Under the pieces are notes generated by a model. The model was not told the origin of the DNA. It did no database searches and saw only the letters and a list, made by a program, of their open reading frames with translations. Source: Megascapheus bottae (Eukaryota; Chordata; Mammalia; Rodentia; Geomyidae). Taken from it: a stretch of DNA of 64,000 nucleotides. Made by a program: the position numbers and the translations under genes. Shown here piece by piece: positions 1 through 11,286 of the stretch (position 1 is its first letter; each line of letters opens with the position of its first letter). The stretch lies in the NCBI GenBank assembly GCA_024803745.1, contig JANJXV010001745.1, positions 16,149 to 80,148 of the forward strand, given 5' to 3'.

Positions 1-142
1 TGGAGCTTGGATGCAGGACATTGTGTGTCTGTTTCTCTTTGGCTTAGTCACAGGGCCTTGTGTGTGTGTCTGTCTGTGTGGGGCTTGGACACAAGACATT
101 GTGTGTGTCTGTCTGTCTGTGTGGGGCTTGGACACAGGACCT
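1..142. repeat. GT-rich minisatellite
   Basis: About three imperfect copies of a unit near 50 bases, each with a GTGTGTCTGTCTGTG core followed by GGGGCTTGGACACA and an AGGACATT-like end. An open frame runs through it only because the unit is low in stops. Confidence 0.7.
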
Positions 143-474
143 ACAGATTGTCCCTAAGCATTTTCACCCAGGTTGGTGTTCTACTACTTGAGCCACAGCC
201 CTGCAGGAGGCACCAAGCTGGAGCTCTGCTGGTGGAGGAGGGAGCAGACAGGCTAAGGGCAGGGCCTGGCCAAGCCTAGGGGCTCTGACCCGGGGGAGGG
301 TCGGAGCCCTTGATGAGGCAGCCAGGCAGGGCTCCAGAGCAGAGCTGGCTCAAGGAACTCCAGGGTGAGTTCTGCAGTCTGGACAGACATTGAGGAGGAC
401 CAAAGATGAGTGGAAATCCGGTGAGTGAGGGCGGCTCTATTCTGGAAAGTGAAGATTTAGGGTGGGAATTTGAG
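143..474. other. GC-rich stretch, no gene recognised
   Basis: Moderately GC-rich DNA. Near 175-200 there is a short match to SINE text (CTACTACTTGAGCCACAGCC), so part may be old SINE. No splice-bounded exon or known protein was recognised. Confidence 0.4.
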
Positions 475-825
475 GCGGGGAGGAAGAGGTCCTGAGGAGG
501 AGAAGGAAGAGGTTCTGAAGAGGAGGTGGAGGAGGAGGAGGAGGAGGAGGAGGAGGAGGAGGAGGAGGAGGAGGAGGAGGAAGAGGTTCTGAGGAGGAGG
601 TTTTAAGGAGAGGGAAGAGGTTCTGAGGAGGAGGAGGTCTTGAGGAGGAGGAGGAGGAGGTCTTGAGGAGGAGGAGCAGGTGTTGAGGAGAAGTAAGAGG
701 TGCTGAATAGGAGGAGGTGTTGATGAGGAGTAGGAGGTCATAAGGAGGAGGACGTCTTGAGGGGGAGGAGGAGGAGGTCTTGAGGAGGAGGAGGAGGCGG
801 TCCTGAGGGAGGAGGACTGGAGGAG
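475..825. repeat. (GGA)n polypurine tract
   Basis: Almost uninterrupted GGA/GAGGAG triplets, purest at about 527-582, with scattered GTTCTGA and GTCTTGA interruptions. The long serine/proline/leucine frames on the minus strand are translations of CCT/TCC repeats and not genes. Confidence 0.9.
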
Positions 826-1055
826 GACTCTCCTGGCTGCGGTAAAGTGTCCTCGGTGTCTTTAATGGGACAGCTAAGGACGATGACCCTCCCAGCATTA
901 GTGTGGTACCTGGAGTCACTGCTGGGGTGCAGCTCCTGCTGGGCTGCCACGCCTCCCACGGCACCAGAGGTCTGGGGTGAGGAATAAAGTCAGGGGAAGG
1001 AGTCCCTGCTGGAATCCATGTCCACCCTCCCGGCTCAACCCTGGATTCACAGGGA

Positions 1056-1290
1056 GGGTAAAGAAGGGCAGGAGGGGAGGGGAAAGGAGAGGAGAGCAGG
1101 GAGGAGAGCAGGTGAGGAAAGGGGAGGAGAGCAGGAGAGGAGAGGAGGGAGCGGAGGGGAGGGGAGGAGAGAGGATGAGAGTGGAGGGGAGAGGAAGAGA
1201 AGAGAGCAGAGGAAGAGAGGAAAGGAGAGCAGGAGGGGAGGGGAGGAGAGGAGAGAAGGGGAGGTTTGGAGGGGAGGATGGACAGCAGGC
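1056..1290. repeat. GGGGAGGAGA-type polypurine tract
   Basis: Over 200 bases of nearly pure purine on the plus strand, built from GGGGA, GGAGA and GAGCAGG words. Overlapping open frames on both strands are low-complexity artefacts. Confidence 0.85.
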
Positions 1291-2365
1291 CAAGGTCCTG
1301 ACAGGTGGAGTCCGGCGGCTCTGTCCCTGCTGCCAGCACAGCTGTCTCCTCACAACTGTCCTGGTTGCCTGTGCCATGCTGCCTGCCACCTGCCCCTCTG
1401 CTACCTGCCTTGAAGGGTGTGTGGAGAAGCCAGGCCTGGCTGGTCAGGAGAATGAGCCTGTGTTCTGGGCAATGGCTGTGTGGTGTCTGTGGCAGCCCAG
1501 CCCTCTGTCTGGCAGGGAGAGCCTGGTGAAGGTTTCTGGTTGGATTCCAGGTGGGGAGGAGCAGGGTGTCCAGCAGTTTGGATTCTGTCTTGGCTTAACC
1601 TCCATCTGCTCCATAAGCACCAAGGTCTGCATCCTGGCACTTGTTTCTTCAGTTAATTCCCCCACTCAGATTGCTGGTTCTGACTCCCAGTTGTACCTCA
1701 GTTTCTCTTGGAAGACCTGTGCCAGCCCCCCTGGTCTTGGAGCCTTTCCAGGTCACTAGAACACTATATGTTGTCTTCCTATCTGACAGCCTTCCTGGCT
1801 TCCATGTCTCCCAGCCAGCGGAAAAATGAAGCCCCTCAAGGCCCCGATGCCTGCTGCACTGTTTTCCACAGGCCACCTGACACCACAAGAAAAGCCACAG
1901 CTCAGCTCTTGCCTCTGCCAGTGCCAGTCAGCCCACTGTATCATCCAGCAGGCACCGGGCTCCCCTCCTCATTCTGCCTCCAGGGCACTCTGTTATGCCC
2001 CCTTCCTCCCCCTGCCATCTTTGAAGGTCCTTTTTATAAAGACAATGCAATCTAGGGGTCTGGATTCCATGGAATGGGTTACCATCACCTGACACCCACC
2101 TGGATCCTGTCCTCCAGGAAGAGGAGAGAGAGGCTCTTCTTTCTGTCAGGTGCACCCCCCAGTGGCCTTTCTCACCTGTGAATTTCCATTCTCCTCTAGT
2201 TTCTCCCTTCCACATACAAACAGATTAAAATCTCTGGCATCTTGAAGCTGTGGCCTCCATGTCCTCTGCAGCTATGATGGCCTTTTCTATCCCAAGTTCT
2301 GTCATCCAAAGCTATAGATATTGATCCAAAGTGTCATCAACACCTACACATTACCTTTTTTTAAC
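1291..2365. other. No recognised feature
   Basis: Ordinary non-repetitive-looking DNA with no frame that resembles a known protein and no clear exon. Short open frames here overlap on both strands and lack splice context. Confidence 0.4.
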
Positions 2366-2434
2366 ATTTTTTTGTGGTACTAGGAATTGAAACCAGGGCA
2401 TTCTACCACTCGAGCTATCTTCTGGTCAGCCTCT
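2366..2434 (-). repeat. Type 1 SINE fragment
   Basis: Antisense head of the tRNA/ID-like SINE: GTGGTACTAGGAATTGAA, a B-box complement, then ATTCTACCACTCGAGC. Confidence 0.6.
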
Positions 2435-3073
2435 CCAACTGTGATGTGGTTCTGCTTATATTTCCAAAGCTGTATCCACTTCCTTCCTTTGTCCTTCTGA
2501 ATGGGCCTAGGTTGAGCCCTGGACCCCAGCACAAGGGGGAAGGTTGATTCTAGAAAGAGGAGTTTGTGAGGTCAATGCAGAATAAGAGGCTGGCTTCAAG
2601 AGCAAGGCCATCCACAGAAATGAGCTGGAGGAGCTGGGAGACCTTCTGGAATGTAACTGTTGGAGAGTTACCAGGCTGGAGAGGCCTAACTAGACAGAGA
2701 GCACACAAGAAGTCTTCCTCTCAGCAAGAAGTGTGGTGTTAGGCCTGATGACGATCAGAGAGGGGTGACAGGGGGGCTGTGGTCAGACCACCGCGGGGCA
2801 CACTGGAAGTCCCACCACTGGAAGAATGAACATGTCTTTCTCCAGCACAGGAGGAAGTAACAACCACCAGGGTTTCATTGCTCTGCTCTCACCCTCCATA
2901 ACCATCAGTGCACAGAGGGCACTAGTCCAGACTCCCAGAGCCACTCACAACTTCTTCCGTAATACTATCGGTGCCAAGCGGAGCTTTCCTCACCTCCATC
3001 CTCTCCCTCAGTCCCCTCAAGCCCCTTTTCTGGGCAGAACCTGCTGATCCCCTAATCACTGCCAATAGTGGTT
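2435..3073. other. No recognised feature before the duplication
   Basis: Unassigned sequence up to the left edge of segmental duplication copy A. No convincing exon was seen. Confidence 0.4.
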
Positions 3074-3530
3074 CAAGTGGCAGGACTGGACTACACACCA
3101 AAATGTAAATGCTTTGAGGCAAAGCTAAAACAATCCCTCCCTGATGCCTCAGAAGCAATTAAGCCCCAAGCCTTTCCTCTGTCTCCAGTACTTCACAGGC
3201 CTCCGCCATTGCTACTGAAACCTTACTTCCTCCTGGGAAATGGGATTTCCTAGAACCTCACCTAGGTGAGGGCTGCAATTGGGTACCACACAATCATGCC
3301 TGTAATCGAACTTCTCAGTAAGCACACTGCTGAGACTCCAGTAGCTTGTGAGGGAAACAAAATGGCATGGTGGCCCAGTCCTAATAAAGTAACCAGCTTG
3401 TGCACTTGTGGCATGCTAAGCTCTCCAGTGAACACCCCAGCAAACAAAACAGGCTCAGAGAGGTGCCAAGTATTCCAAGACTTGGCCAGGAGGGGATGAG
3501 CAAGCCTGGGTTTGGAGGGGGAACACTCAC

Positions 3531-3708
3531 TTTTTGAAGAAAATTTCCAGCAATGGCTCCATTGTCCTCCACTGTCTGAAATTGTGCAGGACATTTCCCA
3601 CATAAAAGAGATCACCTTTCTGGTAGGCAGGGATCAGCTTTATTGGCAGCATCTCCAACAGGCCTTCCTCCAGGATCCATAGGTTACAAGGCTCATTCAG
3701 AGTCTGAG
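3531..3708 (-). CDS. RasGEF N-terminal (REM)-like exon, RalGDS-like, copy A
   Basis: Read on the minus strand, this is an open exon bounded by an acceptor (..GTCAG) at about 3,709 and a good donor, GTGAGTG, just below 3,531. The frame includes LWILEEGLLEMLPIKLIPAY and FYVGNVLHNFRQW, followed by a LLEIFFK end. The spacing of EG..E.L...L.PA, then YV...L...R and LL...FK resembles the first half of the RasGEF N-terminal (REM) motif of RalGDS-family exchange factors, which activate Ral GTPases. That assignment rests on pattern memory only. No other exon of the gene was identified in copy A, because the duplication boundary lies 0.5 kb downstream. The frame has no stop in this copy. It could be an exon of a live rodent RalGDS-like paralogue or a relic. 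Confidence 0.45.
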
Positions 3709-4478
3709 CTGACTCACCGTCACACTATGGTGGCAAAAACAATGGATCTTTCAAACACAGAAAGGGGAGCACACTTCACACAGATGAATTGGGGTAGAGT
3801 AGACTGAAAACGCCACAAAGTGTCATCTCGGTATAGACACTTGAAAGCAACAAGAAGGTTGTAGTGTGGGGGGTGGATGATGGGGTGAAGTAGATTTCCT
3901 CTCAGGAATATATGTTGTCTGAGTTGCCCTGGATTTTCCTTGCTTTCTTCCTAGAAAAAGGCATGATACACTGGATTCGTGGCTTGGCACTAATCAAGCA
4001 TCTACATCTTTGAGTGAGGCATCCATATCTTTCATGCCTGAGACCCAAGTCTGGCAAGAGCACAGCAGTAACTTTCTTCCGCCTGGTCCACAAGCCAAGT
4101 GACATGGATTTAGCTGGTTTTCAGTTACAGTGGCTTGGTTACCAGGGTTCCATATTCTGTTCCATTGTGAGGGAGGTAGGGTCACCTCTCAGGGCCCAAT
4201 TACCAAAGCTCCTACCTCATAGAAGACCTCACCAAAGACATACTGGAGGTTGAATCTCCCCTACAACCTCATAATATACATATGGTTGTAGTAAACAGCA
4301 ATTCTTGTTTGTCAAATCCCAATGTCCTTAACAAGGCCCAGCTATCAGCCAGGTTTCAGGCTCAAGGAGCCTTTCTTAGGTAAGATCCATCCTTAACTGC
4401 CACTATTCCCCTCATCATGCACAAGCCATTTTGCTTCCCAGTGCCTTCTCAGCCTCCATTTTTCCTCTTGAACATTTT

Positions 4479-4672
4479 ATTTTTGATAGTCCTGGGGCTT
4501 GACCTCAGAGCCTGAGCATTGTTCTTGGGCTTCCTTTAGGCTATAGCTGTCCCACTGAGCCACAGCACCACTTCCAGTGTTTTCTAAGTATGTGGTACTG
4601 AGGAAGCAAACCTGAGTCTTTTAGCGTGGTAGCCAAGCACTCTATCACTAGATCAAACTCCCAGGCCATCTT
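4479..4672 (-). repeat. Type 1 SINE
   Basis: Antisense tRNA/ID-like dimer, from CCTGGGGCTTGACCTCAGAG to CACTCTATCACTAGATC. Shared with copy B at 37,160. Confidence 0.8.
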
Positions 4673-4902
4673 GCACATATTTTTGACAATGATCTACTAG
4701 GACATTGTTAGGTTTCTGTATCCTATTTTTTTTCCTGATGAAAATCTGTGCTGTCATCTGTAAAAAATTCAAGTGGGAAAATCACAGAAGTATTGGTGAA
4801 ATTAAAAAAAAGCTTTACACACATACATAAATGTACTTTCTTTGTAGGAAAAAGGATGTTTTGATATGATGATGATTACTATTTATAAATACTATACCGG
4901 TG

Positions 4903-5103
4903 TTGCGAGTTTGGCCTAGTGGTAGAGTGTTTGCCTAGTATCCATGAAGATCTGGGTTTGATTCCTCAGTACCAGGTAGATAGAAAATCCAGATGTGGCA
5001 TTGTGGCTCAAGTGGTAGAAGGCTAGACTTAAGAAAACCCAAGGACAGTGCTCAGGCCCTGCTTTCAAGCCCCAGGAGTGGCAGAAGAAAGAAAAGAAAA
5101 GAA
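4903..5103 (+). repeat. Type 1 SINE
   Basis: A-box-like GTTTGGCCTAGTGGTAGAG and B-box-like GGTTTGATTCC, then CTCAAGTGGTAGAAGGC and an A-rich tail. Shared with 37,582. Confidence 0.85.
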
Positions 5104-5504
5104 AGTGCTTTTTACAAGCTAGTCATTCACAGCATTTGCCTCTGAAGTCTTTGCTTCTGCATCTTGTGACCTATTCCTTTCCCTCAACATACACAAGAAA
5201 AACAGATTTCATAATTGCTATGCTGTTGTCCAATCTCTGGATATTAATTCAAGATCCAATATTGCCTGAGATATTGTGTGTGTGCATGTGTGTATATGTG
5301 TACCAGTCTGCGCATGGACATATTTGTATAGGATTTAGGGCTTACTCTCAGGGCCTATGTGATAACTCTGAGCATCTTTTCCTCAAAGGTATTGGTCTTT
5401 CACTTCTAACTTATTGTAGCTAATTGGAGTTGAGAGATTCACACAATTTCTTGCCCTGTGAATTGAAACTTAATTCTCATATGCACAGTGCTGGGTTCTC
5501 CTTC

Positions 5505-5710
5505 TGTTAATTGTAGCTATAGAGGAGGTTGAGATCTGAGGATCCTGGTTAGAGGCCAGCCCTAGAAAGAAAGTCACTGATAGAAATCTTTATGTTCAGT
5601 TAATCATGAATAAATAAGGCAAAAGTGGAACTGTGACTCAGTTCCTCCTGTACCAGCCATGAGAAAAAAAGTAATTGGCAGCACCTGGTCCCTTAGAGGA
5701 ATCCTTAGTA
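5505..5710 (+). repeat. Type 2 SINE, decayed
   Basis: Contains TTGAGATCTGAGGATCCTGG and a degraded right half. The matching copy is at 38,205. Confidence 0.5.
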
Positions 5711-5889
5711 CTGGTTTAGAAAGAAAAAGTATATAATGAAAAAATTAAAACTTGCTGAGGACTTCATAAGGATAAAGGTGCCTGTGAATAATCTTGTCCT
5801 TTCAGATTCCCCCAAGAGCTTATGTCTATCTACATTTTATCATTGTTTTGTAAAGATATTTACACATATTCTCTTTCTTAAACAGAGGT

Positions 5890-6163
5890 ACCCATCCACA
5901 ACAAACACACACACAAAGTCACATACACTATAACACACCCATATGTGTCTGGCTATGTATGTATGTATAGTCATATTTACTGATCTGTCTCTCTATACTA
6001 TTATATAAATGCATAAAGAGTATGTATTTAGACAGAGAGGATACATAGGTAGGTCTCAGGGATTTCCACATTTTGTGCAAGTCTTCTGAGTGCAGCTTAC
6101 CTTTCTATTGTTTGTCAAAATAATGTCCCTCTAACTTTTCTCTAGCTCCTTTTCTTTGATATT
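5890..6163. other. AT-rich spacer with short CA/TATG runs
   Basis: Short ACACAC and TATGTATGTATA runs. Matched in copy B at about 38,800-39,080. No gene seen. Confidence 0.5.
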
Positions 6164-6412
6164 TTTTTTGCCTGTCCTACAGGTTAAACGCTGGGCCTGG
6201 GTGCTGTAACTGAGCTTGACCTAGTTTCACTCAAGGCAAATGCTCTACCACTTAAACCACAGCACCCATTCCAGATTTTTTTTTCAGTAGATTATTGCAG
6301 GTAACAGTCTCATGGAGTTTCTGTCTTGGGCTGTATTTGAATTGTGATGTTCAGATCTCAAATGTCTGAGTAGCTAGGATGACAGGCTTGAGCTACCAGG
6401 ACCTGGTTCCTT
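6164..6412 (-). repeat. Type 2 SINE
   Basis: Antisense composite SINE, ending in GAGTAGCTAGGATGACAGGC. Shared with 39,083. Confidence 0.8.
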
Positions 6413-6519
6413 TGCTTCTTTTACACATTTTTTGGGCGCCACTACAGCCATGTTCTCTCCACCTGCCCCCATCCAGTGGTATGACAGATGCTTTCTATCC
6501 ACTTATTCATGTCCTCTTC

Positions 6520-7220
6520 CTGTCCTGCATGCAGGGACCTCCATGTAACTAGGGCTATGGTGGGAGCATCTTCACCCTTGTGCTTCCATCTGAATGGTAG
6601 ACCTCTGTCCTGGCAAGGGGTTTCCTGGTGGCTAAGCTGGTGCTCTCACCCTAGATGGAGAATCATTGACTTTGTGGTAGCTATGGAGAGATCTGTTCCA
6701 CAGCTATCATGCAGCAGAGTCCATATTGCCCCCTATGGTCTGGTCTACCACAGAATAGGAACAGCCAAGCAGGCACACACTGTAGCAGATTTGTGCTGCT
6801 GCCATCCTTATTTCCTCATGGCCAGGACTTGGCTCTCCTCAGCCTCTTAGCTCAGTAACCAGAACAATTTGCTTTCACAGAGCCATGGCTTCCAGTACCG
6901 AGGGCCACAATGAGCTCAAGGTGATGCCACCCCATCCATCTCTATATACTTCTAACTGTAGAATGGAAACTGAGGTTCTCTTCTGGGACCCCATCAGTTA
7001 GGAGGACATGCAGATTTCTATCCTTTGCTCATCATGGTGATCTTGTGGTTAATAAGTCACTGCTGGGCTTCCAGTTCACTGCATATAGAAGCCATACTCC
7101 ATGAATTTTCTTAGAAGGACTGATGTCTTTTAAATATTCTCTAGTTTTAAATTTCTAGTTCCTTCCCTCTTTCCTTCCCATCTTTCCCTTCCTCCCACCT
7201 TCCTCCCTTTTTTTACATTC
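6520..7220. other. Copy A-specific sequence, no gene recognised
   Basis: The flanking sequence matches copy B but this stretch does not. A 120-codon open frame starts at 6,488 without family resemblance or splice support. Confidence 0.4.
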
Positions 7221-7455
7221 CTTCCTTCCTGTCCTGGCCTTGAACTCAAGACCTGGTGCTGTTTCTTAGCTTTCTTTGATAAAGTAGCACTCTAGCCCTT
7301 GGGACACAACTCTACTTCAATCTTTGTTCTTGCCGTAAACTGGAAGTAAGAGTCTCATGAATTTTTTTCACCAGCTGGGTTGGCTTTACACCATAATTCT
7401 CAGATCTCACCTTCCTGATGATGCCTAGGATTACAAGCATTATCTAATCATGACA
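7221..7455 (-). repeat. Type 2 SINE
   Basis: Antisense copy: GGCCTTGAACTCAAGACCTG near the left and CAGATCTCACCTTCCTGATG at the right. Not present in copy B. Confidence 0.75.
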
Positions 7456-8110
7456 AATTGCTTACTTCTTTTTAAACAAATTTTGTTCTTTCTGGTGAGC
7501 CACCACCCACTCATTCCAGAGCGTTGTAGCATCCCAGCATAGCTCTTGTCTCAGTCTTATTCCCTCCATCTCACAATGGCCATATAAAACAACCTGCAGC
7601 ATGTTTGAAGTCCCAAGGAATGTTCTAACACCATTAGAAGCCCCCTTAAGCTCTGCCTCAGATATGCCCAGCCCCAATCCCACTGCCACATGAGCATTTG
7701 TTTAGGAGAAATCTCCTGAGCACACCATCTTCCTTTCCTCATCATTGTAATCTCATCTTTGGAGTCTTTTCTCACAGACAAAGAGGAATATGAACGATGG
7801 TTCTACAGCAGATCCAGCTTCATACTCCCAGCGAACAACACCCCCCACTACCCTGCCAGACACCTGAATTCAAGAGCAATGCTTTCAGTACCTTGAGTCT
7901 TATCAACATAGGCTAAAATTTGCAAATGTTTTAACTTGTACGGTGCACTAATTTTACTAAATGGAATAAACATGTGGCATCAAGCTTCAGAATCTTTGCA
8001 TCTGACCTTTTAGTGAATAACAGACTCACCTACATTTCTGTAGCCAGCAAAAATCTCAACATTGAGATTTCAGCATTCCTGGTTTGGATGTGCTAACACT
8101 GCTTTCAATG
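7456..8110. other. No recognised gene; right part matches copy B
   Basis: From about 7,965 to 8,110 the sequence matches 40,165-40,320. The remainder is unassigned. Confidence 0.4.
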
Positions 8111-8407
8111 GGGCACTTCAATCCCACAATCCCACAGCAATCAATGTCATCTGCCATTCACTAAATATCTCTATGTCAGGTGATGCTAGAAAAAAGAGTG
8201 ATGTGCCAATTCTATGCTGGCTTGACCTATGCTATCTTCAAAACTGAAGCAAGTGGAGCTACTCTCTCCATGCCACCTGGTGCCATAACAATAGCCGTTT
8301 TCTTTTGTCTACTACATCAGGAGGACCTTTAGCTTGAGACTGTTTCTACCAGCAAAGATTTCAGTGATGTGCCTACATGGTAAAGCTAAAATCTCACAAA
8401 AGTTAAG

Positions 8408-8632
8408 GTTGTTGGGCTAGTGCTGGAGCCCGAACTCAGGGCCTGGGCTCTAAGCATTTGTACTCAAGACTAGACCTCTACTACTTGAGCGCAAGCTCCA
8501 TTTCCAGCTGTTTTTTTATTGTTTTTGTTAGTAAGAATGTATAAGACTTTCCTGTTCCAGGTGACTTGGAACCTCCATACTCAGATCTCAGCCTCCTGAC
8601 CAGCCTGGATTAAAGGCGTGGGTCAGCCATGC
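8408..8632 (-). repeat. Type 2 SINE
   Basis: Antisense copy with CCCGAACTCAGGGCCTGGG and CAGATCTCAGCCTCCTGACC. It lies in the block absent from copy B. Confidence 0.75.
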
Positions 8633-8879
8633 CCCACATCTGAGGACTTTTGCCAGCACATTTTTCTCCAAAAAGTGGAAGAGGAAGATGAGAGAGGGTT
8701 GGGCTCATCCCAGCCAACATATAAAGGAGAGCATCAGGGCCTGAACTTCATTCCCTGTTGAAGGCTGCTGGTAGCAAACAGGCACAGGCTGAATCAGATG
8801 CCCCAGAGCAACTTGTGACCAAGACTGCTAGAGCAGACCTCAGAGTCGATGACAGAGGAGGAGCCACCTAGTAACAGAG

Positions 8880-9012
8880 GCAGTGGTGACAGCTGAAACT
8901 GAGTGTTTGAGCCTTTGCCCAAATACATGGGGCCACCAATGTCTCAATGAGAAAGGTGTGATTTTGATGGAGAAGGTGAGATTAAACATTAAGTATAGTG
9001 CAAGAAGCCAGA
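8880..9012 (+). pseudogene. MFAP1: MFAP1-like processed pseudogene, 5' part
   Basis: The frame NEKGVILMEKVRLNIKY at about 8,946-8,996 recalls the N-terminal region of MFAP1, a conserved nuclear spliceosome-associated protein. It runs without an intron up to the L1 insertion point and resumes at 11,287. The last 11 bases, AAGAAGCCAGA, are repeated after the L1. The frame is shifted relative to the downstream part and the 5' limit is uncertain. The gene name comes from recognition only. This is a dead retrocopy and not an expressed gene. Confidence 0.5.
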
Positions 9013-9134
9013 TTATACGGGGTCTTTTATTATTCCAGGTGAAATTTGAGCTTTCCTCTTTTGTTTCTTTAAAGAATTACATTGGAATAGTGATGAGTAT
9101 TGCATTGAATTTGTAGATAGCCCTTATCAAGATT
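9013..9134 (-). mobile_element. L1 ORF2 fragment, inverted arm (left part)
   Basis: Reverse complement of the L1 sequence at about 58,490-58,605 (compare TTTAAAGAATTACATTGG with the sense copy). It continues at 10,016 after an 880-bp interruption. It forms the inverted 5' arm of the L1 ending at 11,286. Confidence 0.75.
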
Positions 9135-10015
9135 AAAGTTCATGGCGAGAAAATATGACTAGAGTTGTATGTTGTATTGCTTCATGACAAATCTAAATGT
9201 TTCAGTGTGTTCCATTTCAAGTGCAAAACTAGTAATCGAATGAAAATGTTACTGTTATAAGCAATATGTTCTTTGTGCTATTGTACAATACAATGGAAAA
9301 GCCAGCATTAACATTATTTGGCAAGAGAAGTGACAGCTACAGAATTTAAAATTCTGATCAAGTGTGGTGTACAGGAGAAAATCAACAAGAACAAAATATA
9401 TTTCTGCCAGTTTGAATGGAAAGTGCTTGGTTTTAGAAAGCATTTGAATTAGGATTGATTATAGAACAGAGTAGGCAGTTATTCTGATTTATCTAAAATG
9501 GTTTCTAAAAGGGCATGAGCCTAACAGGAATTCAGTTTCCAATTAGTTATAAAATGATAATAAAATGTTTAATGTTGGAAAAGGAGGAATGTTATTTAAG
9601 TTACTCAAAAGAATATGTCCAGTCTATTTAGTGGAATCAATTCAATTTTCTCCCATTAAATATTGTTCTATCATTCCCCATGGCCATGGCTGGAATACTC
9701 TGATAATAAATTTCTTATTGTAATTTAGGATGAACAAATTTGTCGGTAAATATATTTTAGGTAAAATTATTGTCAGAAATAATATATGAAAAAGAAAGTA
9801 TATAAAGAAGCAATAAAGGTAATTTCTATCCTGTTGCATATTGAATAATTTAGCTTAGTTTGTCCACAAAGACATATTTTTATGTGTTGGCAAAGAGAAA
9901 GTGTAGTAAACATCTCTCATTACAGGTACTGGTCAAAAGTTCAGAGGTCGTTGTAGAGAAAATCATCAAAATGTATACTATATAAAATGTTGTTTAAAAT
10001 AAACATAAGAACTTA
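9135..10015. mobile_element. Unidentified 0.88-kb insert inside the L1
   Basis: AT-rich sequence with no L1 or SINE resemblance, flanked on both sides by AAGATT (9,129-9,134 and 10,016-10,021). Removing it restores a continuous antisense L1. The right end holds AAATAAACATAAG, so a retroposed 3' untranslated region is possible. No coding frame was recognised. Confidence 0.45.
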
Positions 10016-10385
10016 AAGATTGCCATTTTCACGATATTACTTCTTCCAATTCAGGAACATAGGTTTTTCTATTTCCTTAGTTCTGCTTTAATTTCCTTTT
10101 CCAGGGTTTCAGAGTTTTCATCAAAAAGATGCTTTACATTCTTAATTAATTCCTAGGTATTTTATTTTCTTTGAGGCTATTGCAAAATGAGTAGCTTTCT
10201 TGATTGTTGCTTCGTTCTTCTCATTTGTTGGCATATAGGAAGGCAGTTGACTTTTGAGGGTTAATTTTATACCCTGCTACTTGCCAAAGTTTTGAATCAG
10301 ATCAAGCAGCTTGGGAGTCTATAGGGTTCTTTAAATACAGAACCGTGTCATCTGCAAAGAGGCAAAGTCTCACTTCCTCTTTCCC
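10016..10385 (-). mobile_element. L1 ORF2 fragment, inverted arm (right part)
   Basis: Reverse complement of L1 ORF2 (matches about 58,085-58,475): GATTGCCATTTTCACGATAT through TTCATCAAAAAGATGC to CTGCAAAGAGGCAAAGTC. Confidence 0.85.
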
Positions 10386-11286
10386 CTTTCCACCTCACTC
10401 CAGTCACAATGGCCAAGATCAAGATATCTAATAACAGATGGTGGAGGGAATGTGGCCAGGAGGGATCACTACTACACTGCTGGTGGGAGTGCAAACTCGT
10501 TCAACCACTATGGAAAGCAGTATGGCAGTGCCTCTAAAAGACTAAACATAGACTCCCCTATGATCCAGCAATTCCACTACTTGGCATTTACCCAATCATC
10601 CAGAAATAAGGACATACTAAATTCACTAGAACAACAATGTTCATCACAGCACTATTTACCATAGCAAAAATATGGAACCAACCCAGATGCCCCTCAGTTG
10701 ATGAGTAGATCAACAAGACGTGGTATTTTTACACAATAGAATTCTGTGCTTCTGTCAGAAAGAATGACATTGTTCCATTTGTAAGGAAATGGAAAGACTT
10801 TGAAAAAAATCATATTAAGTAAAGTAATCCAGACTCAAAGGAACACAGTCTCAATGGTTTGCCTCATTTGTCATACATAATCAGTAGAAACCTTGGGCTC
10901 TCCTAGCAGATTTACAATAGAATACAACCTAGATACATAGGTCATATAGAATGATGCTAAATGAAAGGACCTCCAGAAACAAAAGGCATATACTGAGTGA
11001 CTGTTGTCCTTACTGAACTATGTTATCTCTCATCTCATTTGCTGTCCCTTGGTTATCTAATATTGTTAGTGTTTCACCTTGTTATCTGATATAATGTATA
11101 GATGCACCTTTGGTTATTTGAAATAGGATAGGAAAGGGGGGAAAACAAGATGAGGAATGGGGATGAGGAAGGAAAGTGGGGACCAAGACATAAGAAAGGA
11201 TATCAATGTTTGTGAGGTAATGCACCTTCGGTCTGGTGAATATAATATAACCCTTCTATTAATTACAATAAATATATGTGAAATAA
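10386..11286 (+). mobile_element. L1 3' end, sense arm
   Basis: Sense-strand end of L1 ORF2 and its 3' untranslated region, collinear with 59,373-60,265. It includes GGTGGGAGTGCAAACTCG and the terminal region AATACAACC..TTAATTACAATAAAT. With 9,013-10,385 it forms one 5'-inverted (twin-primed) insertion flanked by AAGAAGCCAGA at 9,002-9,012 and 11,287-11,297. Confidence 0.85.

Noticed and set aside
437..1389. Long minus-strand open frames rich in Pro, Ser and Leu
   Set aside because: They are translations of GGA/GGGGA polypurine repeats with no splice or start context.
4903..5103. tRNA gene at SINE heads with A/B-box-like text
   Set aside because: No cloverleaf-forming acceptor stem or anticodon arm; the sequence continues as a dimeric SINE.
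6488..6850. 120-codon plus-strand frame in copy A
   Set aside because: No family resemblance, no splice sites, not preserved in copy B.
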